A stretch of DNA of 64,000 bases from an uncultured Alistipes sp. (GTDB taxonomy: Bacteria > Bacteroidota > Bacteroidia > Bacteroidales > Rikenellaceae), in assembly GCA_937911745.1 (NCBI GenBank), contig CALDPX010000067.1, forward strand, positions 1 to 64,000, in the 5' to 3' direction. The notes under the pieces are model-generated. The model searched no databases, was not told the origin of the DNA, and saw only the letters and a list, made by a program, of their open reading frames with translations. This document shows positions 49,621 to 57,577 of the stretch, piece by piece. Numbering within the stretch: position 1 is the stretch's first letter; every line of letters starts with the position of its first letter. A program made the position numbers and the translations under genes.

Positions 49621-51735
49621 TTATTCCAATTCTTGTTTTTTGCCACCGCACTTCTCGATAACCTCTTTTGCTACATTCTGAGGTACTTCGTCGTAGTGCG
49701 AGAACTCCATAGTCGAGGTTGCGCGACCCGAAGAGAGCGTACGCAATACGGTAACATAGCCGAACATACCCGACAGGGGCACTTTGGCTTTGATTGCCGT
49801 TGCAACACCCTTGCTCTCGGTACCCTCAATCTGACCGCGGCGTTTGTTCAAATCGCCGATGATGTCACCCATATACTCCTCGGGAGTAACAACCTCCACC
49901 TTCATAATGGGCTCCTTCAATACGGGCTGACACTTAGGAGTAGCCTCACGGAAACCGTTGCGAGCGCAAATCTCGAACGAGAGTGCATCGGAGTCTACGG
50001 GGTGGAACGAACCGTCTTTCAGGGTTACCTTCATCGAGTCGATACCGAAGCCAGCCAAAGGACCGTTTGCCATTGCCGACTCGAAGCCTTTCTGAACTGC
50101 GGGGATAAACTCCTTAGGTACGTTACCGCCCTTAACCTCGTCAATGAACTGCAAGCCCTGAACGCCCTCGTCTGCGGGACCAATCTCAAAGATGATATCT
50201 GCAAACTTACCGCGACCACCAGACTGTTTCTTGAATACCTCGCGCATCTGGAAGGTGCCATTGAGAGCCTCCTTGTACGATACCTGAGGAGCACCTACGT
50301 TAATCTCGATACCAAACTCCCTGCGGAGACGGTCGATAATAATATCGAGGTGCAACTCGCCCATACCGCTGATAATGGTCTGACCACTATCCTGGTCGGT
50401 CTTAACCGTAAAGGTGGGATCCTCCTCAGCCAACTTGCCGAGTGCGATACCGAGTTTATCCAAATCCTTCTGAGTCTTAGGCTCCACAGCGATACCGATA
50501 ACGGGCTCGGGGAAGGTCATCGACTCCAAGGTAATCTGCTTATCCTCAACACACAAGGTGTCGCCGGTGCGAACATCCTTGAAACCTACAACAGCACAGA
50601 TGTCGCCTGCACCAATGGTATCCATAGGATTCTGCTTGTTGGCGTGCATCTGGTAGATACGGCTGATACGCTCCTTCTTGCCCGAGCGGGTATTGAAGAC
50701 GTAGGTACCTGCATCGAGTTTACCCGAGTAGATGCGGATGAATGCCAAGCGACCTACATAGGGGTCGGTTGCAATCTTGAACGCGAGAGCGCAGAAAGGA
50801 TCCTCATCGGTGGGGTAACGCTTAACGGTGCTCTCGTTGCGAGGATCGGTACCAACAATAGCCTCAATGTCGAGGGGCGAAGGCAAGAACATCATAATCG
50901 AGTCCAACAGAAGCTGAACACCTTTGTTCTTGAACGACGAACCACACAACATAGGGATAATCTGCATACTGATAGTAGCCTTGCGGATTGCAGCAATGAG
51001 TTCATCGGGAGTAATCGAATCGGGATCCTCGAAGAACTTCTCCATAAGAGCCATATCGACCGTAGCAACCTCCTCTACGAGGTGTGCCCTTGCCTCCTCA
51101 ACCTCTGCTTTCATCTCCTCGGGTACCTCCTCGTAGGTATAGTTTACGAGTTGGTCTTTCTTTGCATCGTCGTAGATGATAGCCCTATTATATATAAGGT
51201 CTATAACACCACGGAACGACTGCTCGCTACCGATAGGCAAAGTGATAGGCACTGCGTTGGCACCAAGACGCTCCTTAACCTGTGCGCAGACATTCATAAA
51301 ATCTGCACCGGTACGGTCCATCTTGTTAACGTAACCGATACGGGGAACATTGTACTTATCTGCCTGACGCCATACGGTCTCGCTCTGGGGCTCAACACCG
51401 CCAACAGCGCAGAAAGTTGCCACAGCACCGTCCAACACGCGCAACGAACGCTCCACCTCAACAGTAAAGTCAACGTGTCCGGGAGTGTCGATAAGGTTAA
51501 TCTGGTACTGTTTGCCTTTGTAATTCCAGAAAGCGGTAGTTGCTGCCGAAGTAATGGTGATACCACGCTCCTGCTCCTGAACCATCCAGTCCATAGTAGC
51601 CGAACCATCGTGAGTCTCACCAATCTTGTGAGTCTTACCGGTGTAGAACAAGATTCGCTCGGAAGTAGTGGTCTTACCAGCATCGATGTGCGCCATGATG
51701 CCGATATTACGAGTATATGTTAAATCTCTTCCCAT
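49621..51735 (-). CDS. fusA: translation elongation factor G
   Basis: 704 aa GTPase that drives ribosomal translocation. G1 is AHIDAGKTTT (~15-24), G2/switch I includes QERGITITSAA, G3 is DTPGHVDF and G4 is NKMDRTGADF. Domains II-V follow at normal length. Lies between rpsG and rpsJ. Confidence 0.98.
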   Translation of the reverse strand: MGRDLTYTRNIGIMAHIDAGKTTTSERILFYTGKTHKIGETHDGSATMDWMVQEQERGITITSAATTAFWNYKGKQYQINLIDTPGHVDFTVEVERSLRVLDGAVATFCAVGGVEPQSETVWRQADKYNVPRIGYVNKMDRTGADFMNVCAQVKERLGANAVPITLPIGSEQSFRGVIDLIYNRAIIYDDAKKDQLVNYTYEEVPEEMKAEVEEARAHLVEEVATVDMALMEKFFEDPDSITPDELIAAIRKATISMQIIPMLCGSSFKNKGVQLLLDSIMMFLPSPLDIEAIVGTDPRNESTVKRYPTDEDPFCALAFKIATDPYVGRLAFIRIYSGKLDAGTYVFNTRSGKKERISRIYQMHANKQNPMDTIGAGDICAVVGFKDVRTGDTLCVEDKQITLESMTFPEPVIGIAVEPKTQKDLDKLGIALGKLAEEDPTFTVKTDQDSGQTIISGMGELHLDIIIDRLRREFGIEINVGAPQVSYKEALNGTFQMREVFKKQSGGRGKFADIIFEIGPADEGVQGLQFIDEVKGGNVPKEFIPAVQKGFESAMANGPLAGFGIDSMKVTLKDGSFHPVDSDALSFEICARNGFREATPKCQPVLKEPIMKVEVVTPEEYMGDIIGDLNKRRGQIEGTESKGVATAIKAKVPLSGMFGYVTVLRTLSSGRATSTMEFSHYDEVPQNVAKEVIEKCGGKKQELE

Positions 51736-51743
51736 CGAATCTC

Positions 51744-52220
51744 TTAGAATCTGAAGTGTGCGAATGCTTTATTTGCCTCTGCCATACGGTGCATCTCCTC
51801 TTTGCGTTTGAAGGCAGCACCCTCGTTGTTGTAGGCAGCCATAATCTCACCGCAGAGTTTCTCTGCCATAGACTTACCTGCGCGCTTACGAGAATAAAGG
51901 ACCATGTTTTTCATCGAAATCGAAATTTTGCGCTCAGGACGAACCTCCATAGGTACCTGGAAGGTAGCACCACCGATACGGCGAGATTTTACCTCAACCT
52001 GGGGAGTGATGTTCTCCAATGCCTGCTTCCATACTTCAAGAGGAGCCTTGTCTGCATCCTTCATCTTCTCGCCCACCATATCCAACGCATCGTAGAAAAT
52101 GGTGTATGCAATACTCTTCTTACCGTCCAGCATCAAATTATTCACAAAGCGGGTAACCATAACGTCACCAAACTTGGGGTCTGGAAGTAGAATGTGCTTT
52201 TTAGGCTTTGCTTTTCTCAT
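51744..52220 (-). CDS. rpsG: 30S ribosomal protein S7
   Basis: 158 aa: MRKAKPKKHILLPDPKFGDV and VPMEVRPERKISISMKNMVL. Primary binder of the 16S 3' domain. Eight bases before fusA. Confidence 0.98.
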   Translation of the reverse strand: MRKAKPKKHILLPDPKFGDVMVTRFVNNLMLDGKKSIAYTIFYDALDMVGEKMKDADKAPLEVWKQALENITPQVEVKSRRIGGATFQVPMEVRPERKISISMKNMVLYSRKRAGKSMAEKLCGEIMAAYNNEGAAFKRKEEMHRMAEANKAFAHFRF

Positions 52221-52268
52221 TTTGTCTTAAATCTTTAATGTGTTCTTAACTAACTTTGTTGTGAGAGA

Positions 52269-52652
52269 TTACTTTTTGGCTGCTTTGGGACGTTTAGCAC
52301 CGTATTTCGAACGACGCTGACGACGACCATCCACACCTGCGCTATCCAATGCACCACGAACCAAGTGGTAACGTACACCGGGGAGGTCTTTTACACGACC
52401 ACCGCGCACCAAAACGATTGAGTGTTCCTGCAAGTTGTGACCTTCACCAGGGATGTAGGCATTCACCTCTTTCTGGTTGGTGAGTTTCACACGAGCAACT
52501 TTACGCATTGCCGAGTTAGGCTTCTTGGGGGTGGTGGTGTAAACACGCACGCACACGCCGCGCCTCTGAGGACATGCGTCAAGGGCGGGAGATTTACTCT
52601 TCATCTCCAACTGTACCCTGCCTTTTCTTACTAACTGTTGAATAGTTGGCAT
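52269..52652 (-). CDS. rpsL: 30S ribosomal protein S12
   Basis: 127 aa: MPTIQQLVRKGRVQLEMKSK, the decoding loop TTTPKKPNSAMRKVARVKL with the streptomycin-contact Lys, and PGVRYHLVRGALDSAGV. The wild-type Lys is present at the usual resistance site. First gene of the str operon. Confidence 0.98.
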   Translation of the reverse strand: MPTIQQLVRKGRVQLEMKSKSPALDACPQRRGVCVRVYTTTPKKPNSAMRKVARVKLTNQKEVNAYIPGEGHNLQEHSIVLVRGGRVKDLPGVRYHLVRGALDSAGVDGRRQRRSKYGAKRPKAAKK

Positions 52653-52738
52653 TTTACTGTTTTTTAGTCCTTTGTTTTGTTAAACATTTAATTCTCGTTT
52701 CCCGTAGGGAACATCGCGTTTCCCATTTTTCGGGCGTG

Positions 52739-52746
52739 CAAAGATA
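52739..52746 (-). promoter_or_regulatory. -7 box of the str-S10-spc supercluster
   Basis: TATCTTTG on the minus strand, 87 bases before the rpsL ATG. The leader contains a small hairpin (CCCGTAGGGA). The region to leuS is A/T-rich and holds only the two divergent promoters. Confidence 0.65.
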
Positions 52747-52978
52747 CGGCATTTTTTCTTTTCTACAATATATATGAGAAATTTTTTGCCCCTTTTGAGC
52801 CGATTTTTCAGCATTTTAGCCCCTTTTTGAGGCTTTGGTCAATTCTTTTTTCTTATTGTTTTTTGAAAGGTATTTGTTTTACTTATTGCTTTTTGTGGGA
52901 CACTCTTGTATTTTGCTGACAATGTGAGTATTACAAAAAACTTTGTGGGGATTTGCAATTTGCACCACAAATATGTTT

Positions 52979-52986
52979 ATCTTTGT
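52979..52986 (+). promoter_or_regulatory. -7 box for leuS
   Basis: TATCTTTG, 41 bases before the leuS ATG at 53028; it excludes the earlier in-frame start at 52953. Confidence 0.65.
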
Positions 52987-53027
52987 GGCTCATAAGGTTG
53001 TGCAAAAGAGAAAAAACTTCAAAATAT

Positions 53028-55784
53028 ATGGAATACAACTTCAAAGAACTCGAAGCCAAGTGGCAAGCAGAGTGGCAAAAGCAACAGACCTATAAGATCG
53101 ATGTAGACGACTCTAAACCAAAATTTTATGTTCTGGATATGTTCCCCTACCCTTCGGGTGCGGGACTCCACGTTGGTCACCCTCTGGGCTACATCGCCTC
53201 GGACATCTACTCGCGCTACAAACGCTCCTGCGGCTTCAATGTGCTCCACCCTATGGGCTACGATGCCTTTGGTCTGCCCGCCGAGCAGTACGCCATACAG
53301 ACCGGTCAGCACCCCGCAGTGACCACCGAGCAGAACGTGGCACGCTACCGCTCGCAACTCGATAAGATTGGCTTCTCGTACGATTGGTCGCGCGAGGTAC
53401 GCACCTGTGAGCCAGAGTATTACAAGTGGACACAGTGGGCTTTCCTCGAAATGTTCTCGCACTACTACGACAACACCTCCGACAAGGCTGAGCCTATCGA
53501 AAAACTCGTCGAGCGATTTGCTGTTCGAGGCACCGAGGGCTTGGATGCTGCTTGCACCGAACAACTCTCGTTCACTGCCGAGGAGTGGAACTCGTGGGGC
53601 GAGAAAAAACACGAAGAGGTACTCCAAAATTACCGCCTTGCATTCCGTGCCGACACAATGGTAAACTGGTGCGCCGAGTTGGGCACCGTGCTTGCCAATG
53701 ACGAGGTTAAGGATGGTCTTTCGGTGCGCGGCGGCTTCCCCGTTGTGCAGCGCAGGATGAAACAGTGGCTCCTTAGGGTTACCGCCTATGCACCCCGCCT
53801 CTTGGAGGGTTTGGATAAGTTGGAGTGGAGTGAGTCGCTCAAAGAGATTCAGCGCAACTGGATTGGCAAGAGCACCGGTGCTCAGGTCTTCTTCGACATT
53901 GAGGGTAGCGACAAGAAACTCGAAATTTTCACAACCCGCCCCGACACCATTTTTGGCGTTACATTTATGGTCATAGCCCCCGAACACGAGTGGGTTAAGG
54001 AGCTGACAATCTCCGATGCCCAAAGCGACGTGGAGGCATATTTGGAGGCAACGAAGAAACGCTCCGAGCGCGAGCGTATCGCCGAGACGAAACGTGTGAG
54101 CGGTGTCTTTACGGGCTCCTACGCCATCAACCCCTTTACGGGCAAGCGTATTCCTATCTATGTAAGTGACTATGTGTTGGCTGGTTATGGTACGGGCGCT
54201 ATTATGGCGGTTCCCGCCCACGACTCGCGCGACTGGGCTTTTGCAAAACACTTCGGTTTGGAGATTATTCCCGTTGTAGAAGGCGGCAATGTAGAGGAGG
54301 CTTCCTACGATGCCAAAGAGGGAAAACTTATCAATTCGGACTTTATCAACGGTTTGGATGTGAAGGTTGCCATTGAGCGTATGTGGGACGAAATTGAGGC
54401 TCGTGGATTGGGCAAACGCAAAGTGAATTACCGCCTGCGTGATGCCATTTTCAGCCGCCAGCGTTATTGGGGCGAGCCCTTCCCCATCTACTATAAAGAC
54501 GACATTGCACACCCCTTGTCGGCAGAGCAACTACCCCTCGAATTGCCCGAGGTTGAGAAGTTCACCCCCACCGCTGAGGGCGAACCCCCATTGGCTCGCT
54601 CCGAGAAGTGGCACACCGCCGAGGGCTACGCCTACGAGACCAGCACAATGCCCGGATTTGCAGGTTCTTCTGCCTACTATCTGCGCTATATGGACCCCCA
54701 CAATGCGGATGCTCTTGTGAGCCGCAAGGCAAACAACTATTGGCGCAATGTAGACCTCTATGTGGGTGGTATTGAGCACGCTACGGGTCACCTTATCTAC
54801 TCGCGCTTCTGGAACAAATTCCTCTTCGACCTGGGCGTTATCTGCGAGGACGAGCCTTTCAAGAAACTCGTCAATCAGGGTATGATTCAGGGGCGTTCGA
54901 ACTTTGTTTATCGCGTTGTGGGTACCAACAAATTCGTGTCGCTCGGCTTGCGCAAGGAGTACGAGACGCAGGAGATTCACGTTGATGTAAACATCGTGAA
55001 AAACGACATCCTCGACCTTGATGCCTTCCGCGCTTGGCGTCCCGAGTTCCACGATGCCGAGTTTATCTTGGAGGACGGCAAATACGTCTGCGGCTGGGCT
55101 ATCGAGAAGATGAGTAAGAGTATGTTCAACGTGGTCAATCCCGACTACATTGTAGATAATTACGGTGCCGACACGTTGCGTATGTACGAGATGTTCCTCG
55201 GTCCTTTGGAGCAGAGCAAGCCCTGGGATACCAATGGCATTGACGGTGTACACAAATTCCTGCGCCGCTTCTGGGGCAAATTTTTCGATAAGGAGGGTAA
55301 CTTCGCCGTAAGCAACGAAGAGCCCACTCCTGCCGAACAGAAAACCCTCCACAAGACCATCAAGAAGGTTAGGGAGGATATCGAGAATTTCTCGTTCAAC
55401 ACCTCCATTTCGGCATTTATGATATGCCTTAACGAACTCGGTCAGTGCAACAAGAGGGCTGTTTTGGAGCCCTTTGCAGTGTTGCTCTCGCCCTTTGCAC
55501 CCCACATCACCGAGGAGTTGTGGCACCTGCTGGGTGGCGAGGGCTCTATTTGCGATGCCGCCTACCCCGAGTTCAACCCCGACTTCTTGGTCGAGAACTC
55601 GTTTGAGTACCCTGTGTCATTCAACGGCAAGATGAGATTCAAAAAATCGCTGCCTCTGGGTATCTCCAATGGCGAGATTGAGGCACTTGTGATGGCAGAC
55701 GAGCAGACTGCCCGCTACACCGAGGGCAAGACCCCCAAGAAGGTCATCATCGTTCCCGGTAAGATTATCAACATCGTACTGTAA
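53028..55784 (+). CDS. leuS: leucyl-tRNA synthetase
   Basis: 918 aa class I synthetase. HIGH motif is HVGH (48-51) in PYPSGAGLHVGHPLGY; the KMSKS motif is exact at 694-698. The CP1 editing domain is present (FTTRPDTIFGVTFMVIAPEH and the GTGAIMAVPAHDSRD pocket), so mischarged tRNA can be cleared. The C-terminal anticodon-binding domain ends at VPGKIINIVL. Length and motif order are normal. Confidence 0.97.
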   Translation: MEYNFKELEAKWQAEWQKQQTYKIDVDDSKPKFYVLDMFPYPSGAGLHVGHPLGYIASDIYSRYKRSCGFNVLHPMGYDAFGLPAEQYAIQTGQHPAVTTEQNVARYRSQLDKIGFSYDWSREVRTCEPEYYKWTQWAFLEMFSHYYDNTSDKAEPIEKLVERFAVRGTEGLDAACTEQLSFTAEEWNSWGEKKHEEVLQNYRLAFRADTMVNWCAELGTVLANDEVKDGLSVRGGFPVVQRRMKQWLLRVTAYAPRLLEGLDKLEWSESLKEIQRNWIGKSTGAQVFFDIEGSDKKLEIFTTRPDTIFGVTFMVIAPEHEWVKELTISDAQSDVEAYLEATKKRSERERIAETKRVSGVFTGSYAINPFTGKRIPIYVSDYVLAGYGTGAIMAVPAHDSRDWAFAKHFGLEIIPVVEGGNVEEASYDAKEGKLINSDFINGLDVKVAIERMWDEIEARGLGKRKVNYRLRDAIFSRQRYWGEPFPIYYKDDIAHPLSAEQLPLELPEVEKFTPTAEGEPPLARSEKWHTAEGYAYETSTMPGFAGSSAYYLRYMDPHNADALVSRKANNYWRNVDLYVGGIEHATGHLIYSRFWNKFLFDLGVICEDEPFKKLVNQGMIQGRSNFVYRVVGTNKFVSLGLRKEYETQEIHVDVNIVKNDILDLDAFRAWRPEFHDAEFILEDGKYVCGWAIEKMSKSMFNVVNPDYIVDNYGADTLRMYEMFLGPLEQSKPWDTNGIDGVHKFLRRFWGKFFDKEGNFAVSNEEPTPAEQKTLHKTIKKVREDIENFSFNTSISAFMICLNELGQCNKRAVLEPFAVLLSPFAPHITEELWHLLGGEGSICDAAYPEFNPDFLVENSFEYPVSFNGKMRFKKSLPLGISNGEIEALVMADEQTARYTEGKTPKKVIIVPGKIINIVL

Positions 55785-55792
55785 TAGAGAGT

Positions 55793-55821
55793 GTTCGGTG
55801 GGCGCAGCAAGTCCACCGAAC
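55793..55821 (+). terminator. hairpin between leuS and mntP
   Basis: GTTCGGTGG / CCACCGAAC, a perfect 9-bp stem with an 11-nt loop, followed by TTGCTTTTA. Likely the leuS terminator; it is too small to be a manganese riboswitch. Confidence 0.6.
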
Positions 55822-55856
55822 TTGCTTTTATAAACCACCCGAACCCGAGAGAAACA

Positions 55857-56435
55857 ATGGATTTTTTGTCGCTATTTTTGATTGCTGTGGGGCTGTCAAT
55901 GGACGCCTTCTCGGTGGCTATCTGCAAGGGGCTTGCACTGCCTCGTGCGGGAGCGGACAAGTGCTCCGTTGTGGGTTTGTGGTTTGGTGGTTTTCAGGCA
56001 CTTATGCCCATTCTGGGCTATTTTGTGGGCATACATTTCAAGGACGCCATAGAGAGTTTCGACCATTGGCTTGCCTTTGCACTGCTGGCACTCATCGGTA
56101 TCAATATGATTCGCGAGGCGCTCGGCAAGGAGGAGGACAATGCGGAGAACAAAGGGTGTGAGGGCAACCCCCTGGCGGCTCGCAAAATGCTGCCTATGGC
56201 TATTGCCACGAGCATTGACGCCTTGGCTGTGGGTGTGGGTTTTGCCTTTTTGGGTGTCGACATATGGCTCTCGGCACTACTTATTGGCGTTACGACCTTC
56301 GTGCTGTCGGTTGTGGGTGTGAAAATGGGAGGCGTCTTCGGTGCTAAGTATAAGTCGAAAGCCGAACTCGCCGGCGGCATCATCCTCATACTGATTGGTC
56401 TTAAAATCCTCCTCGAACACACCATTTTTGCCTAA
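55857..56435 (+). CDS. mntP: manganese efflux pump MntP
   Basis: 192 aa from MDFLSLFLIAVGLSMDAFSV at 55857. Six membrane spans; the Asp of SMDAFSVAICKGL and the matching one in TSIDALAVGVGFAF are the conserved intramembrane metal-binding residues of the two-fold repeat. Exports Mn2+. The earlier in-frame ATG at 55791 lies in the hairpin and is rejected. Confidence 0.93.
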   Translation: MDFLSLFLIAVGLSMDAFSVAICKGLALPRAGADKCSVVGLWFGGFQALMPILGYFVGIHFKDAIESFDHWLAFALLALIGINMIREALGKEEDNAENKGCEGNPLAARKMLPMAIATSIDALAVGVGFAFLGVDIWLSALLIGVTTFVLSVVGVKMGGVFGAKYKSKAELAGGIILILIGLKILLEHTIFA

Positions 56436-56472
56436 TGGCAAGAGAGGTCGAACGTCTAACGTCAATAGTCGC

Positions 56473-56496
56473 GGGCTCGGCACTTTTGCCGAGCCC
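56473..56496 (+). terminator. mntP terminator
   Basis: GGGCTCGGCA-CTTT-TGCCGAGCCC, perfect 10-bp stem, then GAAATTTTT. Confidence 0.85.
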
Positions 56497-56624
56497 GAAA
56501 TTTTTAGGAGGATAAGGAGTTTAAGGACTTTAACGACCTTAACTACCCTCCACTAAATTAGGAGTGGGGATATGGTTGTGGAACTCCCGTATCTCTCATA
56601 TCTCCCATTTCTCCCACAAAAACA

Positions 56625-56654
56625 CTCGCGGGTATCTTTTTTGATACCCGCGAG
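56625..56654. terminator. perfect 12-bp hairpin in the gap after mntP
   Basis: CTCGCGGGTATC-TTTTTT-GATACCCGCGAG, strong but without a U-run after it. It may end a transcript from either side. The rest of 56500-56790 shows no gene. Confidence 0.5.
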
Positions 56655-56791
56655 CAAATAAGCAACCGTTTGACTTAAAGAGTGGTAGATGCCAACCGCC
56701 CACCTCGCTGTGGTCGTGGCAAGACGAGCGCACATTACGCTCGTTAAGCCAATTGGTTCCAACTGATTCATCATTAAACTATAAGTGGACT

Positions 56792-57196
56792 CTATTGCCT
56801 TGTTAACCCCCAAACAACTGGATCTATTTCTTCATCAACATATTCCATTCCCACATATTCTGTGCACGACTTATCGGAAAAGAAGAAACGAACAACATAC
56901 ACCATTTCCATACCAATCCTATTGCGCATTTTAAACTTATGGACGATACTCCATTTAGATGGGATCTGTTTTGTTTTACGAAGACCCAACACATCCTCAA
57001 AACCGGTTCCTGCAAATATATCTTCAAATTCAACTTGCCCCCAAGCATAGGGTTTGTATGAATCACCTTGAATAGACTCTTTTAATTGTGTCTTTACCGT
57101 TCTTTTTGCATTATAGTTCTGCAAGTCAACTTCATTGCAACCATTCATCAATAACAGTACAATACAGATAATTAGCAATTGTATGCCCCTTCTCAT
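56792..57196 (-). CDS. small lipoprotein, unknown function
   Basis: 134 aa from MRRGIQLLIICIVLLLMNGC at 57196, which carries a lipobox with Cys20. The mature part is mixed alpha/beta with aromatic residues (SYKPYAWGQVEFEDIFAGTG; IGMEMVYVVRFFFSDKSC). No family recognised. The gene is visibly richer in A/T and in AAT/ATA/AAA codons than its neighbours, which suggests recent acquisition. A longer start at 57274 would reach the candidate 6S RNA and is less likely. Confidence 0.6.
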   Translation of the reverse strand: MRRGIQLLIICIVLLLMNGCNEVDLQNYNAKRTVKTQLKESIQGDSYKPYAWGQVEFEDIFAGTGFEDVLGLRKTKQIPSKWSIVHKFKMRNRIGMEMVYVVRFFFSDKSCTEYVGMEYVDEEIDPVVWGLTRQ

Positions 57197-57274
57197 TTTA
57201 GTAAGAATTATTAAGTTAAACTCGTTGTTTCTCAAATTCTTACTACCCGCACCTCGATAGTGATTAATAAACAC

Positions 57275-57469
57275 AAAGAAAGCGTGGTGCTGAAAGACTT
57301 ATTTTAGCAAGATGGGTTCTGGTAAAACCTTGAAGATAAATAAGCAACAGCCCACGCCTATACCCATTGCAGGGTACAGCGTGAGAAGATGTCTGCTCAT
57401 TCTCTCTTCAAAATTTACCAGATTTATCTTGCGAGAATAAACTTACACTTTCCGCGTAAAATCAATATG
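57275..57469 (-). ncRNA. ssrS: candidate 6S RNA (rod-shaped small RNA)
   Basis: A ~195-nt minus-strand RNA begins seven bases after a TATATTTG box. Its two halves pair along almost their whole length: GAAAG/CTTTC, TTATT/AATAA, GCAAGAT/ATCTTGC, CTGGTAAA/TTTACCAG, TTGAAGA/TCTTCAA. A loosely paired central zone follows, then CACGC/GCGTG and TACCC/GGGTA with loop TGCAAT. The long rod with a mid-helix bubble and the length are those of 6S RNA, which binds RNA polymerase as a promoter mimic. The structure is seen; the identity is inference. A transposon-derived palindrome is the main alternative. Confidence 0.55.
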
Positions 57470-57475
57470 TTAGCA

Positions 57476-57483
57476 CAAATATA
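57476..57483 (-). promoter_or_regulatory. -7 box of the candidate 6S RNA
   Basis: TATATTTG on the minus strand; no protein-coding start follows within the next ~270 bases. Confidence 0.55.
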
Positions 57484-57497
57484 AGCATTTATTCCAT

Positions 57498-57531
57498 AAT
57501 TTTGAATTTTGAATTCTTAATTTTGAATTTT
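57498..57531 (+). repeat. heptad tract before the dnaX promoter
   Basis: Imperfect ATTTTGA heptads (four, one altered) ending seven bases before TATCTTTG; same class as at rplS and rpmH. Confidence 0.7.
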
Positions 57532-57537
57532 TATCGG

Positions 57538-57545
57538 TATCTTTG
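57538..57545 (+). promoter_or_regulatory. -7 box for dnaX
   Basis: TATCTTTG, 32 bases before the dnaX ATG at 57578. Confidence 0.65.
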
Positions 57546-57577
57546 TGAGGTTATACCTCACAACAACAAGAGTAGAG

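Noticed and set aside
49633..51723. Open frame of 696 codons on the plus strand, antisense to fusA
   Set aside because: It mirrors fusA in a codon-biased gene and its translation shows no domain. Similar long antisense frames lie over secY, rpoA, rpsE/rplR and leuS.
55791..55856. Manganese (yybP-ykoY) riboswitch before mntP
   Set aside because: Only a 9-bp hairpin fits in the 72-base gap; the conserved riboswitch loops are not visible.
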